The position numbers and the translations under genes are program-made. From Vicinamibacterales bacterium (GTDB lineage: Bacteria; Acidobacteriota; Vicinamibacteria; Vicinamibacterales; UBA8438): a stretch of 64,000 bases of DNA. Within the stretch, counting starts at the first letter, position 1; each line of letters opens with the position of its first letter. The notes beneath the pieces were generated by a model, which saw nothing but the letters and a program-made list of their open reading frames with translations, was not told where the DNA came from and made no database searches. The stretch lies in the NCBI GenBank assembly GCA_958296065.1, contig CATQHX010000026.1, positions 1-64,000 of the forward strand. Reading direction: 5' to 3'. Below, piece by piece: positions 53,476-62,956 of the stretch.

Positions 53476-54395
53476 TCACGCCACCTGCTCCGGCGGCTGC
53501 TCGGTCCAACCGAAGTACGCGGAGAGCTGCGACTGCCGTCGCCGTGGCGGCTCTGCAAGCGCGGCGGAGATCGTTCGCCAGTCGCTGATCATGCAAGCCA
53601 GCGAGAGCGGCGGTTCGATGGCGCGCGTGACCTGGTTCAACACGAACTTGAAGTCACGCCACGCGCTGCGGGGGCGCCGGGGCCGGCACGTCGTAGCCCC
53701 AGGGGGAAATCGCGCGGGCGTGGTGGAGCAGCTTCTCTACCAGCAGCGCCACGAACAGTTTCCCGTAGAGCCACGCCTTGGCGCTGTCGTCGTCGTACTT
53801 CGGCAGGTGCCCCAACTGCGCCAGAGACTTGAAGCGCTTGAACACCAATTCGACCTGCCAGCGCAGGCGATACCACTCCAGCACGTCGGTGGCCGAGAAG
53901 GGCGGCTCGGGGAAGGTCGTGAAGACGATCACGTACTCGGCAAACCGCAGAGTGGCCGGTTGTACCTGGTTCCCCTTGCGGGCGGCGTCCCTGCGGATTT
54001 TCTGATGCGCCAGGCGGATGGCCTCGGCGGACTTGCGGAGCACGCAGACCCGGCCCGCAATCTCGCCCGGCGGGCCGCCGTCGTCACTCGCGGCCGCGAC
54101 CGTCGTCGCCCAAGAGCGCGCTGCCCCCGGACGCGTGACCGACGACACCGCGGCCAGCAGGTCGAACGGCTGCCCGGCTGCCGTGTGCAGCGGCAGCGAC
54201 CCCGTATTGACACGCACAATCAGCCGCCCGCCCGCCTCGACCACGTGGCGAATCCCCCGCGCGGTCGAATACCCGCGGTCGGCCAGCACATGGTCGCCGG
54301 CGCGGATCGGGAACTGCGCCAACGATTCTCCCGTGCCCGGCCCCTCGACCCCCGTCAACTTGAAGAAGTCACACGTCAGCGACGGCAGGCCCCGG
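53476..54395 (-). pseudogene. IS4-family transposase, truncated and frameshifted
   Basis: The frame reads LPSLTCDFFKLTGVEGPGTG, PIRAGDHVLADRGYSTARGI (second catalytic aspartate), later FTTFPEPPFSATDVLEWYRL and RWQVELVFKRFKSLAQLGHL with the DDE glutamate in the YREK-like Y-x2-R-W-x2-E motif, and a C-terminal segment. At about 53670 a frameshift is needed to continue RSAWRDFKFVLNQVTRAIEP and reach TGA at 53476. The N-terminal third (first aspartate) is missing at 54395, where DNA turns into the end of an hsdM gene. So the element is dead and cut at hsdM. Confidence 0.8.
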
Positions 54396-54437
54396 GTCGA
54401 GGAGCATCTCAAGAAGATGGGCGCGGCATGGAATTGA
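54393..54437 (+). pseudogene. hsdM: hsdM, last codons only
   Basis: Directly upstream of hsdS the plus frame reads RVEEHLKKMGAAWN and TGA, whose stop overlaps the hsdS ATG (at 54428). Type I hsdM genes end in such a short helical tail and overlap hsdS this way. Everything before it has been replaced by the IS4-like element. It is short evidence, but its position just before hsdS supports it. Confidence 0.5.
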
Positions 54438-55687
54438 GGCCAGGATACAAGCAGACCGAGGTGGGAGTCATTCCAGAAGAGTGGAAGGTCGTTCCGCTGT
54501 CGAGAACCGCTAGGCGCATCACACGAGGTGCTAGCCCTCGGCCGATCGGCAGCTCTTTATGGTTCGACGAGGGGTCGGAAGTTGGATGGGTGCGCATTTC
54601 TGACGTAACGCGCTCCCATCGGTACTTGGAGGAAACAGCCCAGCGGCTATCGGAGGCTGGCATTCGGAATAGCAGGTTTGTCCGCTCCGGTGGCCTGATC
54701 ATGAGCATCTGCGCGACAGTGGGCAGGCCGATAGAAACCCGGATCGATGCGTGCATCCACGACGGATTCGTCGTGTTCGAGCAGCCGCAAATCAATCAGT
54801 CATTCTTCTATCACGTGCTGGTCGACCTAGAGCAAACCTGGTCCCGGCGAGGGCAGACCGGCTCGCAGATGAATCTGAACACTGCTCTCATCAACCGGCG
54901 ACTGGTAGCAATCCCTCGCACGGAGGCCGAACAACACGCCATCGCGACGGCATTGAGCGATGTGGATGCACTGCTAGGCGGACTGGGACGGCTCATCGCC
55001 AAGAAGCGCGACATCAAACAGGCTGCCATGCAGCTGCTTCTGACCGGCCGGATCCGCTTACCGGGCTTTCACGGGGAATGGGAGATGAAGCGATTGGGAA
55101 ATCACGTTGCGTTCTTGCGCAACGGTACCAACTCACGAGCAGAGGTTACGCAGGACGGTCCAGTGAAGTATCTGCACTACGGCGATGTGCACGCTTGCGC
55201 GGGCACCCAACTTCGCCCCAACGCACTGCCAAGCATCCCGTCAGAAAGGGCGAAATCCTTAGCTCGGTTGCAAGACGGCGATCTTGTGTTCGCCGATGCC
55301 TCAGAGGACTTGGCCGGAGTGAGCAAGTCGGTGGAGATGCGCGGAGTTGCCGATACTGAAACTGTCCCGGGACTTCACACCATTGCGGCCCGCTTCGACA
55401 AGAGCGTGCTCGCGGACGGTTTCAAATCGTACCTTCAGTTCTGCTCCACGTTTTCCGGCCAGCTCCGACGACTTGCTGCGGGCACGAAAGTGCACGCGAC
55501 CAATCGGACGCACATCGCGTGTATCGAGATGCGGCTACCCGGCGTTGAGGAACAAACCGCCATCGCCACCGTTCTATCCGACATGGATGCCGAGCTGACG
55601 GCCCTGGAAGCCCGCCGCGACAAGACCCGCGATCTCAAGAAAGGCATGATGAAGGAACTCCTCACCGGCAGGACAAGGCTGATATGA
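54428..55687 (+). CDS. hsdS: Type I restriction-modification specificity subunit HsdS (second locus)
   Basis: 419 residues with two TRDs: TRD1 opens YKQTEVGVIPEEWKVVPLSR and ends in LINRRLVAIPRTEAEQHAIA with the coiled coil RLIAKKRDIKQAAMQLLLTG; TRD2 starts FHGEWEMKRLGNHVAFLRNG and ends VEEQTAIATVLSDMDAELTA with RDKTRDLKKGMMKELLTGRT. Starts at ATG 54428, inside the end of an hsdM remnant. Its TGA overlaps the next ATG (ATGA at 55684). Both TRDs look complete, but no cognate HsdM gene is left beside it. Confidence 0.92.
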   Translation: MELRPGYKQTEVGVIPEEWKVVPLSRTARRITRGASPRPIGSSLWFDEGSEVGWVRISDVTRSHRYLEETAQRLSEAGIRNSRFVRSGGLIMSICATVGRPIETRIDACIHDGFVVFEQPQINQSFFYHVLVDLEQTWSRRGQTGSQMNLNTALINRRLVAIPRTEAEQHAIATALSDVDALLGGLGRLIAKKRDIKQAAMQLLLTGRIRLPGFHGEWEMKRLGNHVAFLRNGTNSRAEVTQDGPVKYLHYGDVHACAGTQLRPNALPSIPSERAKSLARLQDGDLVFADASEDLAGVSKSVEMRGVADTETVPGLHTIAARFDKSVLADGFKSYLQFCSTFSGQLRRLAAGTKVHATNRTHIACIEMRLPGVEEQTAIATVLSDMDAELTALEARRDKTRDLKKGMMKELLTGRTRLI

Positions 55688-57654
55688 AGATCTCCACGAT
55701 TCTCGACCACATCGACAGCGGGCACATGGCGTTGCCCGAGTTCCAACGCGGGTACGTCTGGAACCGCGATCAGGTGCGCGGTCTGTTCGACTCGCTCTAT
55801 CGCCGCCATCCCGTTGGCGGGCTTCTGGTGTGGGCCACCGAGTCGAAGACCGCCGCGCACCGCGGCGACAGCGCGCTTGCCGCGGGGGTCGTGAAGCTCC
55901 TGCTCGACGGGCAGCAGCGCATGACCTCGCTGTACGGGGTGGTGCGTGGGAAGGCGCCAGAGTTCTTTGATGGCAACGCTCAAGCGTTCACGGGACTGCG
56001 CTTTCATCTGGAGACGGAGACCTTCGAGTTCTACCAGCCGGTGAAGATGAAGGGCGATCCGCTGTGGACCGAGGTGACTGAGCTGATGCAGAAGGGCACC
56101 GCGGGACTGGGGGAATTCGTCACGCGCCTCAACGAGCAGCCGGCCCTGGCGCCCAAGGTCGGCGACTACGTCGGACGCCTGAGCCGGCTGCTCGGCATCG
56201 TCGACGTGGACCTGCACGTTGAGGAAGTCACCGGCCCGGACAAGTCGCTCGACGTGGTGGTCAACATCTTCAACCGGGTGAACAGCGGTGGCACCAAGCT
56301 CTCGAAGGGCGACCTTGCCCTCGCCAAGATCTGCGCCGAGTGGCCTGAAGGGCGCGATGCGATGAAGGTCAGGCTCAAGGAGTGGAACAACGCCGGCTAC
56401 CACTTCACGCTCGACTGGCTGCTGCGCTCGGTGAACACGGTGCTGACGGGGGAGGCGAAGTTCCAGCACTTGCATGAGAAGAGTGCCACCGAGGTACAGG
56501 ACGCGCTCGCCCGCACGACGAAACACATCGACACGAGCCTCAATCTTATCGGCGGGCGGCTGGGTCTCGACCACGACCAGGTGTTCTTTGGTCGTTACGG
56601 CGTGCCGGTGATGGCGCGCTATCTCGACCAGCGCCAGGCGAAGCACCGCGGCTCGATGAGTGCGAAGGAACGCGATAAGCTGCTCTTCTGGTTCGTGCAG
56701 GCAGCCATGTGGGGGCGCTTCTCCGGCTCCACGGAGTCCTTCATCGACCAGGACCTCGCGGCGCTCGAAGGCGACGACGGCGGCATTGACATGCTGCTGG
56801 AGCAGTTGCGGCTCTGGCACGGGGGGCTGCGGGCAGAGCCGGACCACTTCACCGGGTGGAGCCTCGGCGCTCGGTTCTATCCGGTGCTGTACCTGCTTAC
56901 CCGCATGGGAGAAGCCAAGGACTGGGGAACCGGACTGGCGCTCAAGGCGAGCCTGCTCGGCAAGATGAGTCGCCTGGAAGTGCACCACATTTTCCCGAAG
57001 GCCAAGCTCTACAAGCACAAGCACGAGTACAGGCGCCCGGAAGTCAACGCCCTCGCGAACTTCTGCTTTCAGACGAAGGACACGAACCTGGAAATCAGCG
57101 ACCGTTGTCCGGAGGAATACTTCCCGAAGTTGGAGGCACGTCACCCCGGCGGTTTGGCGTCACAATGGATCCCGATGGAGCCGGTACTCTGGAAGATGGA
57201 ACGGTTTCGGGACTTCCTCGAAGCCAGGAAGGAGTTGCTGGCAGCGGAGCTCAACCGCCGCATGGAGGACCTGCTGCACGGCGACACCCGATGGCTTGCA
57301 AGTGCGGCGGCGGTCGCGCCTGTGCCGGCCGGGGTACCTGCCGGAATCACAAACGAAGAGGAAGAGGCACAGTTGGAGTCGCTGAACGAGTGGATTGCGG
57401 CCGCAGGCTTCCCCCGCGGTGTGGCAGCCTACGACTTCTCGGACCCGCTGTCCGGCGAACAGAAGGCCGTTTTCGATCTTGTGTGGCCGAACGGAATCCA
57501 GGAGGAGCTGAGCCAGCCCGTGGCCGTGTTGCTCAACGAGGAAAGGCAGACGTTGGCCCTGGCCAGTCAGGCAGGGTTCCGGTGCTTCACGCGCATCGAC
57601 GAGTTCAAGCGTTACGTCACGGTCGAGATCCTCGGCGAGGGCGCCGCCGCGTGA
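55684..57654 (+). CDS. DUF262/DUF1524 (GmrSD-like) protein in a type I operon
   Basis: 656 residues. DUF262: PEFQRGYVWNRDQVRGLFDS and the nucleotide-site motif KLLLDGQQRMTSLYG (about 71-85), NIFNRVNSGGTKLSKGDLAL. The later DUF1524 HNH nuclease is seen in LEVHHIFPKAKLYKHKHE (about residue 440) and NALANFCFQTKDTNLEISDR. The C-terminal 90 residues are an extra alpha/beta part. GmrSD enzymes cleave hydroxymethyl-glucosylated phage DNA. It is encoded between hsdS and hsdR, overlapping hsdS by ATGA, so it probably works with or is regulated by the type I complex, or serves as a second barrier against modified phage DNA. Confidence 0.88.
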   Translation: MKISTILDHIDSGHMALPEFQRGYVWNRDQVRGLFDSLYRRHPVGGLLVWATESKTAAHRGDSALAAGVVKLLLDGQQRMTSLYGVVRGKAPEFFDGNAQAFTGLRFHLETETFEFYQPVKMKGDPLWTEVTELMQKGTAGLGEFVTRLNEQPALAPKVGDYVGRLSRLLGIVDVDLHVEEVTGPDKSLDVVVNIFNRVNSGGTKLSKGDLALAKICAEWPEGRDAMKVRLKEWNNAGYHFTLDWLLRSVNTVLTGEAKFQHLHEKSATEVQDALARTTKHIDTSLNLIGGRLGLDHDQVFFGRYGVPVMARYLDQRQAKHRGSMSAKERDKLLFWFVQAAMWGRFSGSTESFIDQDLAALEGDDGGIDMLLEQLRLWHGGLRAEPDHFTGWSLGARFYPVLYLLTRMGEAKDWGTGLALKASLLGKMSRLEVHHIFPKAKLYKHKHEYRRPEVNALANFCFQTKDTNLEISDRCPEEYFPKLEARHPGGLASQWIPMEPVLWKMERFRDFLEARKELLAAELNRRMEDLLHGDTRWLASAAAVAPVPAGVPAGITNEEEEAQLESLNEWIAAAGFPRGVAAYDFSDPLSGEQKAVFDLVWPNGIQEELSQPVAVLLNEERQTLALASQAGFRCFTRIDEFKRYVTVEILGEGAAA

Positions 57655-57755
57655 GCGATAGTGGTGAGTACGGTCGAGGTGAAAGGCGGCCTGGCGGAAG
57701 GACACTGCGCTCGGCCGATTCAGATGATCAGACTGTGCCTGAAGGGTGAGTCGTT

Positions 57756-60700
57756 GTGGATGATCGAACAGTACTGGCAGGGTCACCGGTGAGCGACATC
57801 GGCAAGTCCGAGCGCGCGACGCAGAACCGTGTCATCGCGCTGTTCCTGGACGAGTTGCGCTACCGCCTCCTGGGTGACTGGTCCGACCGGGTCAATCGCC
57901 AGATCGATGAGGGGCTGCTGCGCGACTGGCTGGCGAATCGGGGACATACCGCTGCGCAGATCGGCCGAGCGCTCGAGGTGCTGGGCCACGAGGCGCACAA
58001 CCCGACGCGCAGCCTCTACGACAACAACCGGGCGGTGTACAGCTTGCTGCGCTATGGCGTGGACGTGAGGGTTGTTGCTGGCGAGAACACCGAGAAGATC
58101 TGGCTGATCGACTGGCGGAATCCCGAGGCCAACGACTTCGCCATCGCCGAGGAAGTGACGCTGACCGGCGCGCACGAGCGGCGGCCGGACCTTGTGCTGT
58201 ACGTCAACGGACTCGCCGTGGGCGTCATCGAGCTCAAGCGCAGTGCGGTGAGCATCGGCGACGGCATCCGCCAGCTCATCTCCAACCAGCAGCCCGAGTT
58301 CAACGCTTGGTTCTTCAGCACCGTGCAGGTCGTGTTCGCTGGCAACGACGCCGAGGGGCTGCGGTACGGCACCATCGGGACGCCCGAGAAGATGTTCCTC
58401 GCGTGGAAGGAGGACGAGGCCGACAACACGCGCTACAAGCTCGACAAGTACCTACTGAAGATCTGTGCGAAGGAGCGGCTCATCGAGCTGATGCGCGACT
58501 TCGTCCTGTTTGACGGCGGTGTGAAGAAGCTGCCGCGCGTGCACCAATATTTCGGCGTCAAGGCGTCCCAGCAGCACGTCCGCGACTACCGAGGGGGCAT
58601 CATCTGGCACACGCAGGGCAGCGGCAAGAGTATCGTCATGGTGCTGCTGGCTCGGTGGATCCTGGAGAATCTGCCACGTGCCCGCGTGCTCGTCGTCACG
58701 GACCGCGAGGAACTGGACGCGCAGATCGAACGCGTCTTCCACGAGGGTGGCGAAACCATCCACCGCACCCAGAGCGGCGATGATCTGATGGCCCAGCTCG
58801 GGCAGGCGAAGCCGAGGCTGCTGTGCACGCTGGTCCACAAGTTCGGTCGGCCAGGCGTGGCGGACTTCGGTGCTTTCATCGAGGAGCTGAAGCAGCGCCC
58901 GAGCCCGGCTGTGGGCGAGCTGTTCATCTTCGTGGATGAGTGTCACCGCACGCAGAGCGGTCGCCTGCACAAAACCATGAAGGCGTTGCTTCCGGGCGCC
59001 GTGTTCATTGGGTTTACCGGGACGCCGCTGCTTCGCGGCGACCTACAGACCAGCCGCGAGGTGTTCGGCAGCTACATTCACACCTACCAGTTCGGTGAGG
59101 CGGTCGAGGACGGCGTGGTGCTCGACCTGGTGTACGAGGCGCGAGATGTTCCTCAGGAGCTGGGCACACAGGACAAGATTGACCAGTGGTTCGAGGCGAA
59201 GACGAAGGGGCTCAACGACTGGCAGAAGGCCGCGCTGAGGGAGCAGTGGGGCACCATGCAGAAGGTGCTGTCGTCGCGCTCGCGCATGGGGCGGGTCGTC
59301 GAGGACATCGTCTTCGACTTCAGCGTCAGGCCCCGTCTGGCGAGCCAGCGCGGGACGGCGCTCCTGGTAGCGTCCAGCATCTACGAAGCCTGCCGGTACT
59401 TCGAGCTCTTTGAGAAGACGGAGTTCAAGGGGCGCTGTGCGGTGGTCACGTCCTACAACCCGCAGGCGGGAGACGTCACCAGGGAGGACACGGGCGCCAA
59501 CACCGAGACGGAGAAGGAGTTTCTCTACAACACGTACACTGCGCTGCTGAAGGGCGTCGCGCCCAGGCCCGGCAAGACGAAGACGGAGACCTACGAAGCC
59601 GAGGCCAAGGAGAAGTTCCGCACCCAGCCGGCGAACATGCGGCTGCTCATCGTGGTGGACAAGCTGCTCACCGGGTTCGACGCGCCTTCCTGCACGTACC
59701 TGTACATCGACAAGTCGATGCAGGACCATGGTCTGTTCCAGGCCATTTGCCGGACCAACCGGCTCGACGGCGAGGACAAGCCGTTCGGCTACATCGTCGA
59801 TTACAAGGACCTGTTCCCGAAGGTTCAGGGGGCGATGGCCGTTTACACGTCAGAGCTCGACACGGGCGAGGGCAACGCCAGCCCCGAGATCCTGTTGCAG
59901 GACCGGCTGAAGGCTGGCCGTGCCAGACTAGAGGCGGCCCGCGAGGCGCTGATCCTTCTGTGCGAGCCGGTCCAGCCGCCCAAGGGCGAGTTGCAGCATA
60001 TCCACTACTTTTGCGGCAACACCGAGAATCCAGACGATCTGTCGCAGCACGAGCCGCAGCGTGTGGCGCTCTACAAGGCCGTGGCGGGGCTGGTTCGGGC
60101 GTATGCGTCCATCTCGGACAACCTTGCGGAGGCGGGCTACTCTCAGGCGGAGACGACGGCCATCGAGGAGGAACTGACGCGTGCAATTGCCCTGCGGCAG
60201 GTGATCCGGAAGGCGAGTGGCGAGACGCTCGATCTCAAGGCGTACGAAGCCGACATGCGCCACCTGGTCGATACCTACATCAGGGCGGAAGAGGCGCGGG
60301 TGATTTCGGACTTCGGTGACATGGGCCTGCTCGACGTTATCGTGAAGAGCGGCATCGCCGCGGCCATTGCCAGCCTCCCCCGGGGAGTCCGGACCGACCG
60401 CGGAGCCGTGGCCGAGACCATTGCCAACAACGTCCGCAGCACGATCCTCCGCGAGCACCTGCACGACCCCGCCTTCTACGAGAAGATGTCCAGGCTCCTG
60501 AGCGAAGTGCTGGCAGACCTGAAGGCGAAGCGCGTAGACTACGAGGAGTTCTTGAAGCGAGTGGCAACGGTGGCGGGACAGGTGCACGCCGGGCGAGCCG
60601 ACGACACCCCGGAGCCACTGCGGCGAAGCCCCGGACTGCGAGCGATCTACAACACGCTCGCCGCTGCGTCGGTAACGCGTGTGGCGGAGCGGCCGCCAGC

Positions 60701-60899
60701 GGACGAATGGCGCGTGGCGGACCCGACCCTCGACCGTGCGCAGCGGATTGACGCGGCGCTCCGGGAACGTGCACCGAATGGATGGCGAGGCTTCCTGCCC
60801 AAGGAGCAGGAGGTGAAGCGCCTGATCCATGAGGTGGTGCAGGACACGGCGCTCGTCGAACGGCTGTTCGCCGTCATCAGGGTCCAGGCGGAGTACTGA
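57756..60899 (+). CDS. hsdR: Type I restriction endonuclease subunit HsdR
   Basis: 1047 residues from GTG 57756; a GTG at 57789 is equally possible. PD-(D/E)XK nuclease: RRPDLVLYVNGLAVGVIELK (about 144-163). SF2 translocase: Walker A GGIIWHTQGSGKSIVMVLLA, DEAD-like LFIFVDECHRTQSGRLHKTM, motif III FIGFTGTPLL, motif VI LFQAICRTNRLDGEDKPFGY. The C-terminal helical domain (AYEADMRHLVDTYIRAEEAR) binds M2S. HsdR cuts unmethylated DNA after translocation. Its stop shares the base A with the next ATG (TGATG at 60897). Complete, but with no hsdM in its operon, so function depends on an HsdM from elsewhere, perhaps the locus at 4-7 kb. Confidence 0.93.
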   Translation: MDDRTVLAGSPVSDIGKSERATQNRVIALFLDELRYRLLGDWSDRVNRQIDEGLLRDWLANRGHTAAQIGRALEVLGHEAHNPTRSLYDNNRAVYSLLRYGVDVRVVAGENTEKIWLIDWRNPEANDFAIAEEVTLTGAHERRPDLVLYVNGLAVGVIELKRSAVSIGDGIRQLISNQQPEFNAWFFSTVQVVFAGNDAEGLRYGTIGTPEKMFLAWKEDEADNTRYKLDKYLLKICAKERLIELMRDFVLFDGGVKKLPRVHQYFGVKASQQHVRDYRGGIIWHTQGSGKSIVMVLLARWILENLPRARVLVVTDREELDAQIERVFHEGGETIHRTQSGDDLMAQLGQAKPRLLCTLVHKFGRPGVADFGAFIEELKQRPSPAVGELFIFVDECHRTQSGRLHKTMKALLPGAVFIGFTGTPLLRGDLQTSREVFGSYIHTYQFGEAVEDGVVLDLVYEARDVPQELGTQDKIDQWFEAKTKGLNDWQKAALREQWGTMQKVLSSRSRMGRVVEDIVFDFSVRPRLASQRGTALLVASSIYEACRYFELFEKTEFKGRCAVVTSYNPQAGDVTREDTGANTETEKEFLYNTYTALLKGVAPRPGKTKTETYEAEAKEKFRTQPANMRLLIVVDKLLTGFDAPSCTYLYIDKSMQDHGLFQAICRTNRLDGEDKPFGYIVDYKDLFPKVQGAMAVYTSELDTGEGNASPEILLQDRLKAGRARLEAAREALILLCEPVQPPKGELQHIHYFCGNTENPDDLSQHEPQRVALYKAVAGLVRAYASISDNLAEAGYSQAETTAIEEELTRAIALRQVIRKASGETLDLKAYEADMRHLVDTYIRAEEARVISDFGDMGLLDVIVKSGIAAAIASLPRGVRTDRGAVAETIANNVRSTILREHLHDPAFYEKMSRLLSEVLADLKAKRVDYEEFLKRVATVAGQVHAGRADDTPEPLRRSPGLRAIYNTLAAASVTRVAERPPADEWRVADPTLDRAQRIDAALRERAPNGWRGFLPKEQEVKRLIHEVVQDTALVERLFAVIRVQAEY

Positions 60900-61615
60900 T
60901 GGGGGCGGCGCTACGGCTGGGCGAACTGCACATCCACGTCGTACGGAAGGACATCAGGAACGTGCACCTGAGCGTGCATCCGCCCAACGGACGCACCCGC
61001 ATCGCGGCCCCACGACACCTCAGCGATGCCGCCATTCGGGCCTTTGCCATCGGCAAGCTGGGATGGATTCGAGCGCAACAACAGAAGCTTCAGGAACAGG
61101 AACGCGAAACGCCGCGCGAGTACCTCGACCGTGAGTCTCACTTCGTGTGGGGCCGGCGCTGCCTGCTGCGCGTCGTCGAGCACGAGGCCCCGCCGGTCGT
61201 GGAGTGGCATCAGCACCGGCTGACGCTGTCCGTACGGCCGAACACGCCCCGCGAGCGCCGCGCCGAGATCCTGGAGGCGTGGTATCGCACGCAGCTTCGT
61301 ACCGCTGCGGAGCCGCTGGTCGAGCTGTGGCAGAAACGGCTTGGTGTCCGCCTGTCCTCGCTTTTCGTGCGGCGCATGAGAACCCGCTGGGGAAGCTGCA
61401 ACCCTACGGCTGCCACCATTCGGCTCAACACAGACTTGGCCAAGAAGCCCGCCGATTGCCTCGAATACATCATCGTGCACGAGCTGGCGCACCTGATCGA
61501 GCCGACCCACAACGCCCGTTTCGTCGCTGTGATGGATCGGTTCCTTCCAGGATGGGTTCACCGCCGGAAACTGCTCAATCGGCTACCGGTGCGACACGAT
61601 GATTGGGCGTACTGA
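60899..61615 (+). CDS. DUF45 (YgjP-like) zinc metallopeptidase of the type I operon
   Basis: 238 residues of the YgjP/DUF45 family: zinc site in YIIVHELAHLIEPTHNARFV (HExxH variant HELAH with a further H), preceded by VRRMRTRWGSCNPTAATIRL (family signature RWGSC). It starts one base inside the hsdR stop (TGATG), so it is co-translated. DUF45 proteins follow hsdR in many type I operons; they may regulate restriction by proteolysis, similar to ClpXP control of HsdR, but this is inference. All zinc ligands visible. Confidence 0.9.
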   Translation: MGAALRLGELHIHVVRKDIRNVHLSVHPPNGRTRIAAPRHLSDAAIRAFAIGKLGWIRAQQQKLQEQERETPREYLDRESHFVWGRRCLLRVVEHEAPPVVEWHQHRLTLSVRPNTPRERRAEILEAWYRTQLRTAAEPLVELWQKRLGVRLSSLFVRRMRTRWGSCNPTAATIRLNTDLAKKPADCLEYIIVHELAHLIEPTHNARFVAVMDRFLPGWVHRRKLLNRLPVRHDDWAY

Positions 61616-61621
61616 AGTGGT

Positions 61622-61649
61622 CCGCCTATGCAGAACTCCGCATAGGCGG
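61622..61649. promoter_or_regulatory. Perfect inverted repeat covering the next gene's RBS
   Basis: ccgcctatgc at 61622 pairs exactly with gcataggcgg at 61640 around the 8-base loop agaactcc. The right arm overlaps GGCGGGA, the ribosome site of the ATG at 61653. It could act as a terminator for the DUF45 operon (no T-run follows) or as an RBS-masking hairpin. Confidence 0.6.
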
Positions 61650-61652
61650 GAT

Positions 61653-62177
61653 ATGGAGCACCGCATCACCGTCTACGAAACCATGTTCGGTGTCAGGCAG
61701 GGAGTGTTGAACCTCCTGGCCGTGGGTCTGTACCATCTGTTCGAGCAGCAGCAGCTGTTCTTCCTCCGCCGGGGGCTTTCCACACGGCGGGAGGCGCAAG
61801 CGTTAAAGTTAAACGCAACTGAATTCGAGAAGCGTCTAGCTGAGTGCGGCGTTGAGTACCGGAGTTTTTCATGCGCTGGCAAGCTCCTCGAGCTCAAGAC
61901 GGCTGCTAATGCAATTGAGCACGCCAAGGGGACAGCTGGCAACAAGCTGGCAACACTCCGGCCCGACCCCTTGGGGAGCCCGGGTCTGCCACTCGAAGGC
62001 GACGCCGCGGAATCGTCTCCCGCGGCGGTGTGGGCCCAACAGTGGGCCCAACACTTGCTCTACACACCGCTTGCCGGAGATGGCCTCTACGTGTCGGAGC
62101 GCGACCTGTCCGAGTGGTGTGACGCAGCGATAGCGTTCTGGGAGGAGCTATCGGTTGACGATCTCGGCCTTGGGTGA
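61653..62177 (+). CDS. Conserved hypothetical protein downstream of the type I operon
   Basis: 174 residues from the ATG at 61653: ITVYETMFGVRQGVLNLLAV, GLYHLFEQQQLFFLRRGL, then LKLNATEFEKRLAECGVEYR, TAANAIEHAKGTAGNKLATL and YVSERDLSEWCDAAIAFWEE. I recall similar proteins in restriction islands, always of unknown function; AANA.xHA looks like a conserved motif. The N-terminus is helical and may form a membrane-associated or dimer part. A hairpin covers its RBS. No frameshift is seen. Confidence 0.62.
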   Translation: MEHRITVYETMFGVRQGVLNLLAVGLYHLFEQQQLFFLRRGLSTRREAQALKLNATEFEKRLAECGVEYRSFSCAGKLLELKTAANAIEHAKGTAGNKLATLRPDPLGSPGLPLEGDAAESSPAAVWAQQWAQHLLYTPLAGDGLYVSERDLSEWCDAAIAFWEELSVDDLGLG

Positions 62178-62956
62178 ACAAGTCACGGTCGTGGAAAGAA
62201 AGCTCGACCTGCTCATCGCGCAGCAGCAGAAAAACCGTAGGGAGGGTATCGACCAGATTCCTCCGAAAGCCACGGTAGCGCGTGGGCCGCCACATCGAGC
62301 GCATCGTGCAGCGCGTCGACCAGCTCCGCGTCATCGTTCACATTCGGCCAACTCGATCGGCTCCCGACGCAGGAATGCCGAGCCACGATGAAACGCAGCG
62401 TCATGGCTTCGTCCTCCGGATCGGCAGCGCGTTGAACGGCGGCCAGCCCGGCGGGTCCGGGCCCTCGATGTCCGCCCGGGCGAGCACGTAAGGCTCCGCA
62501 GTCTGGACACGCCGCGGGCAGCGGCAGCCGCACGTCGACGGCCCAGGCACTCCCCCCGCCACCGTCTCCCCGGCGCTCCGGACGCCGCCACCGCGCTCGA
62601 GGCCGTCTCACCGGCCGGCCGGGCGGAGAGGACCGTCGAACGGCAGGTGGCGCGTCACCGGCTCGACCTCCCCGGCGGCGATGACATCACCTCCGCAGTC
62701 CGGACACATCACCGGCGACGGCAGCCGCACGTCGACCGCAAAGCGCGTCAGGCATCCCGAGCACCGTTCCCGGTCTCGTCTCCCGCCGCTCGAGATGCAT
62801 CGCCGGAAGATGAGCACCGATCAGCCGCTGGTCGCTCACCGATTGCCGTCCCTGACTTCCAGACCCGCGGCGGCCCGACCACTTTCTGCTCAGCCGGTAG
62901 GACCTCCAGTCTACGCGAGGCGTACGGTCCTTGATGTGGTACGGTGCCCGTTCGCC
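62178..62956. other. Degraded small zinc-ribbon genes
   Basis: About 780 bases. Two minus-strand pieces show the same zinc-ribbon start: FAVDVRLPSPVMCPDCGGDV (62608-62817, with a CSGC pair upstream) and WAVDVRLPLPAACPDCGAL (near 62500), the second followed in another frame by DIEGPDPPGWPPFNALPIRR. This points to tandem duplication and decay of a small CxxC protein. A third piece MTLRFIVARHSCVGS starts near 62391. None is intact enough for a confident gene. Confidence 0.45.
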
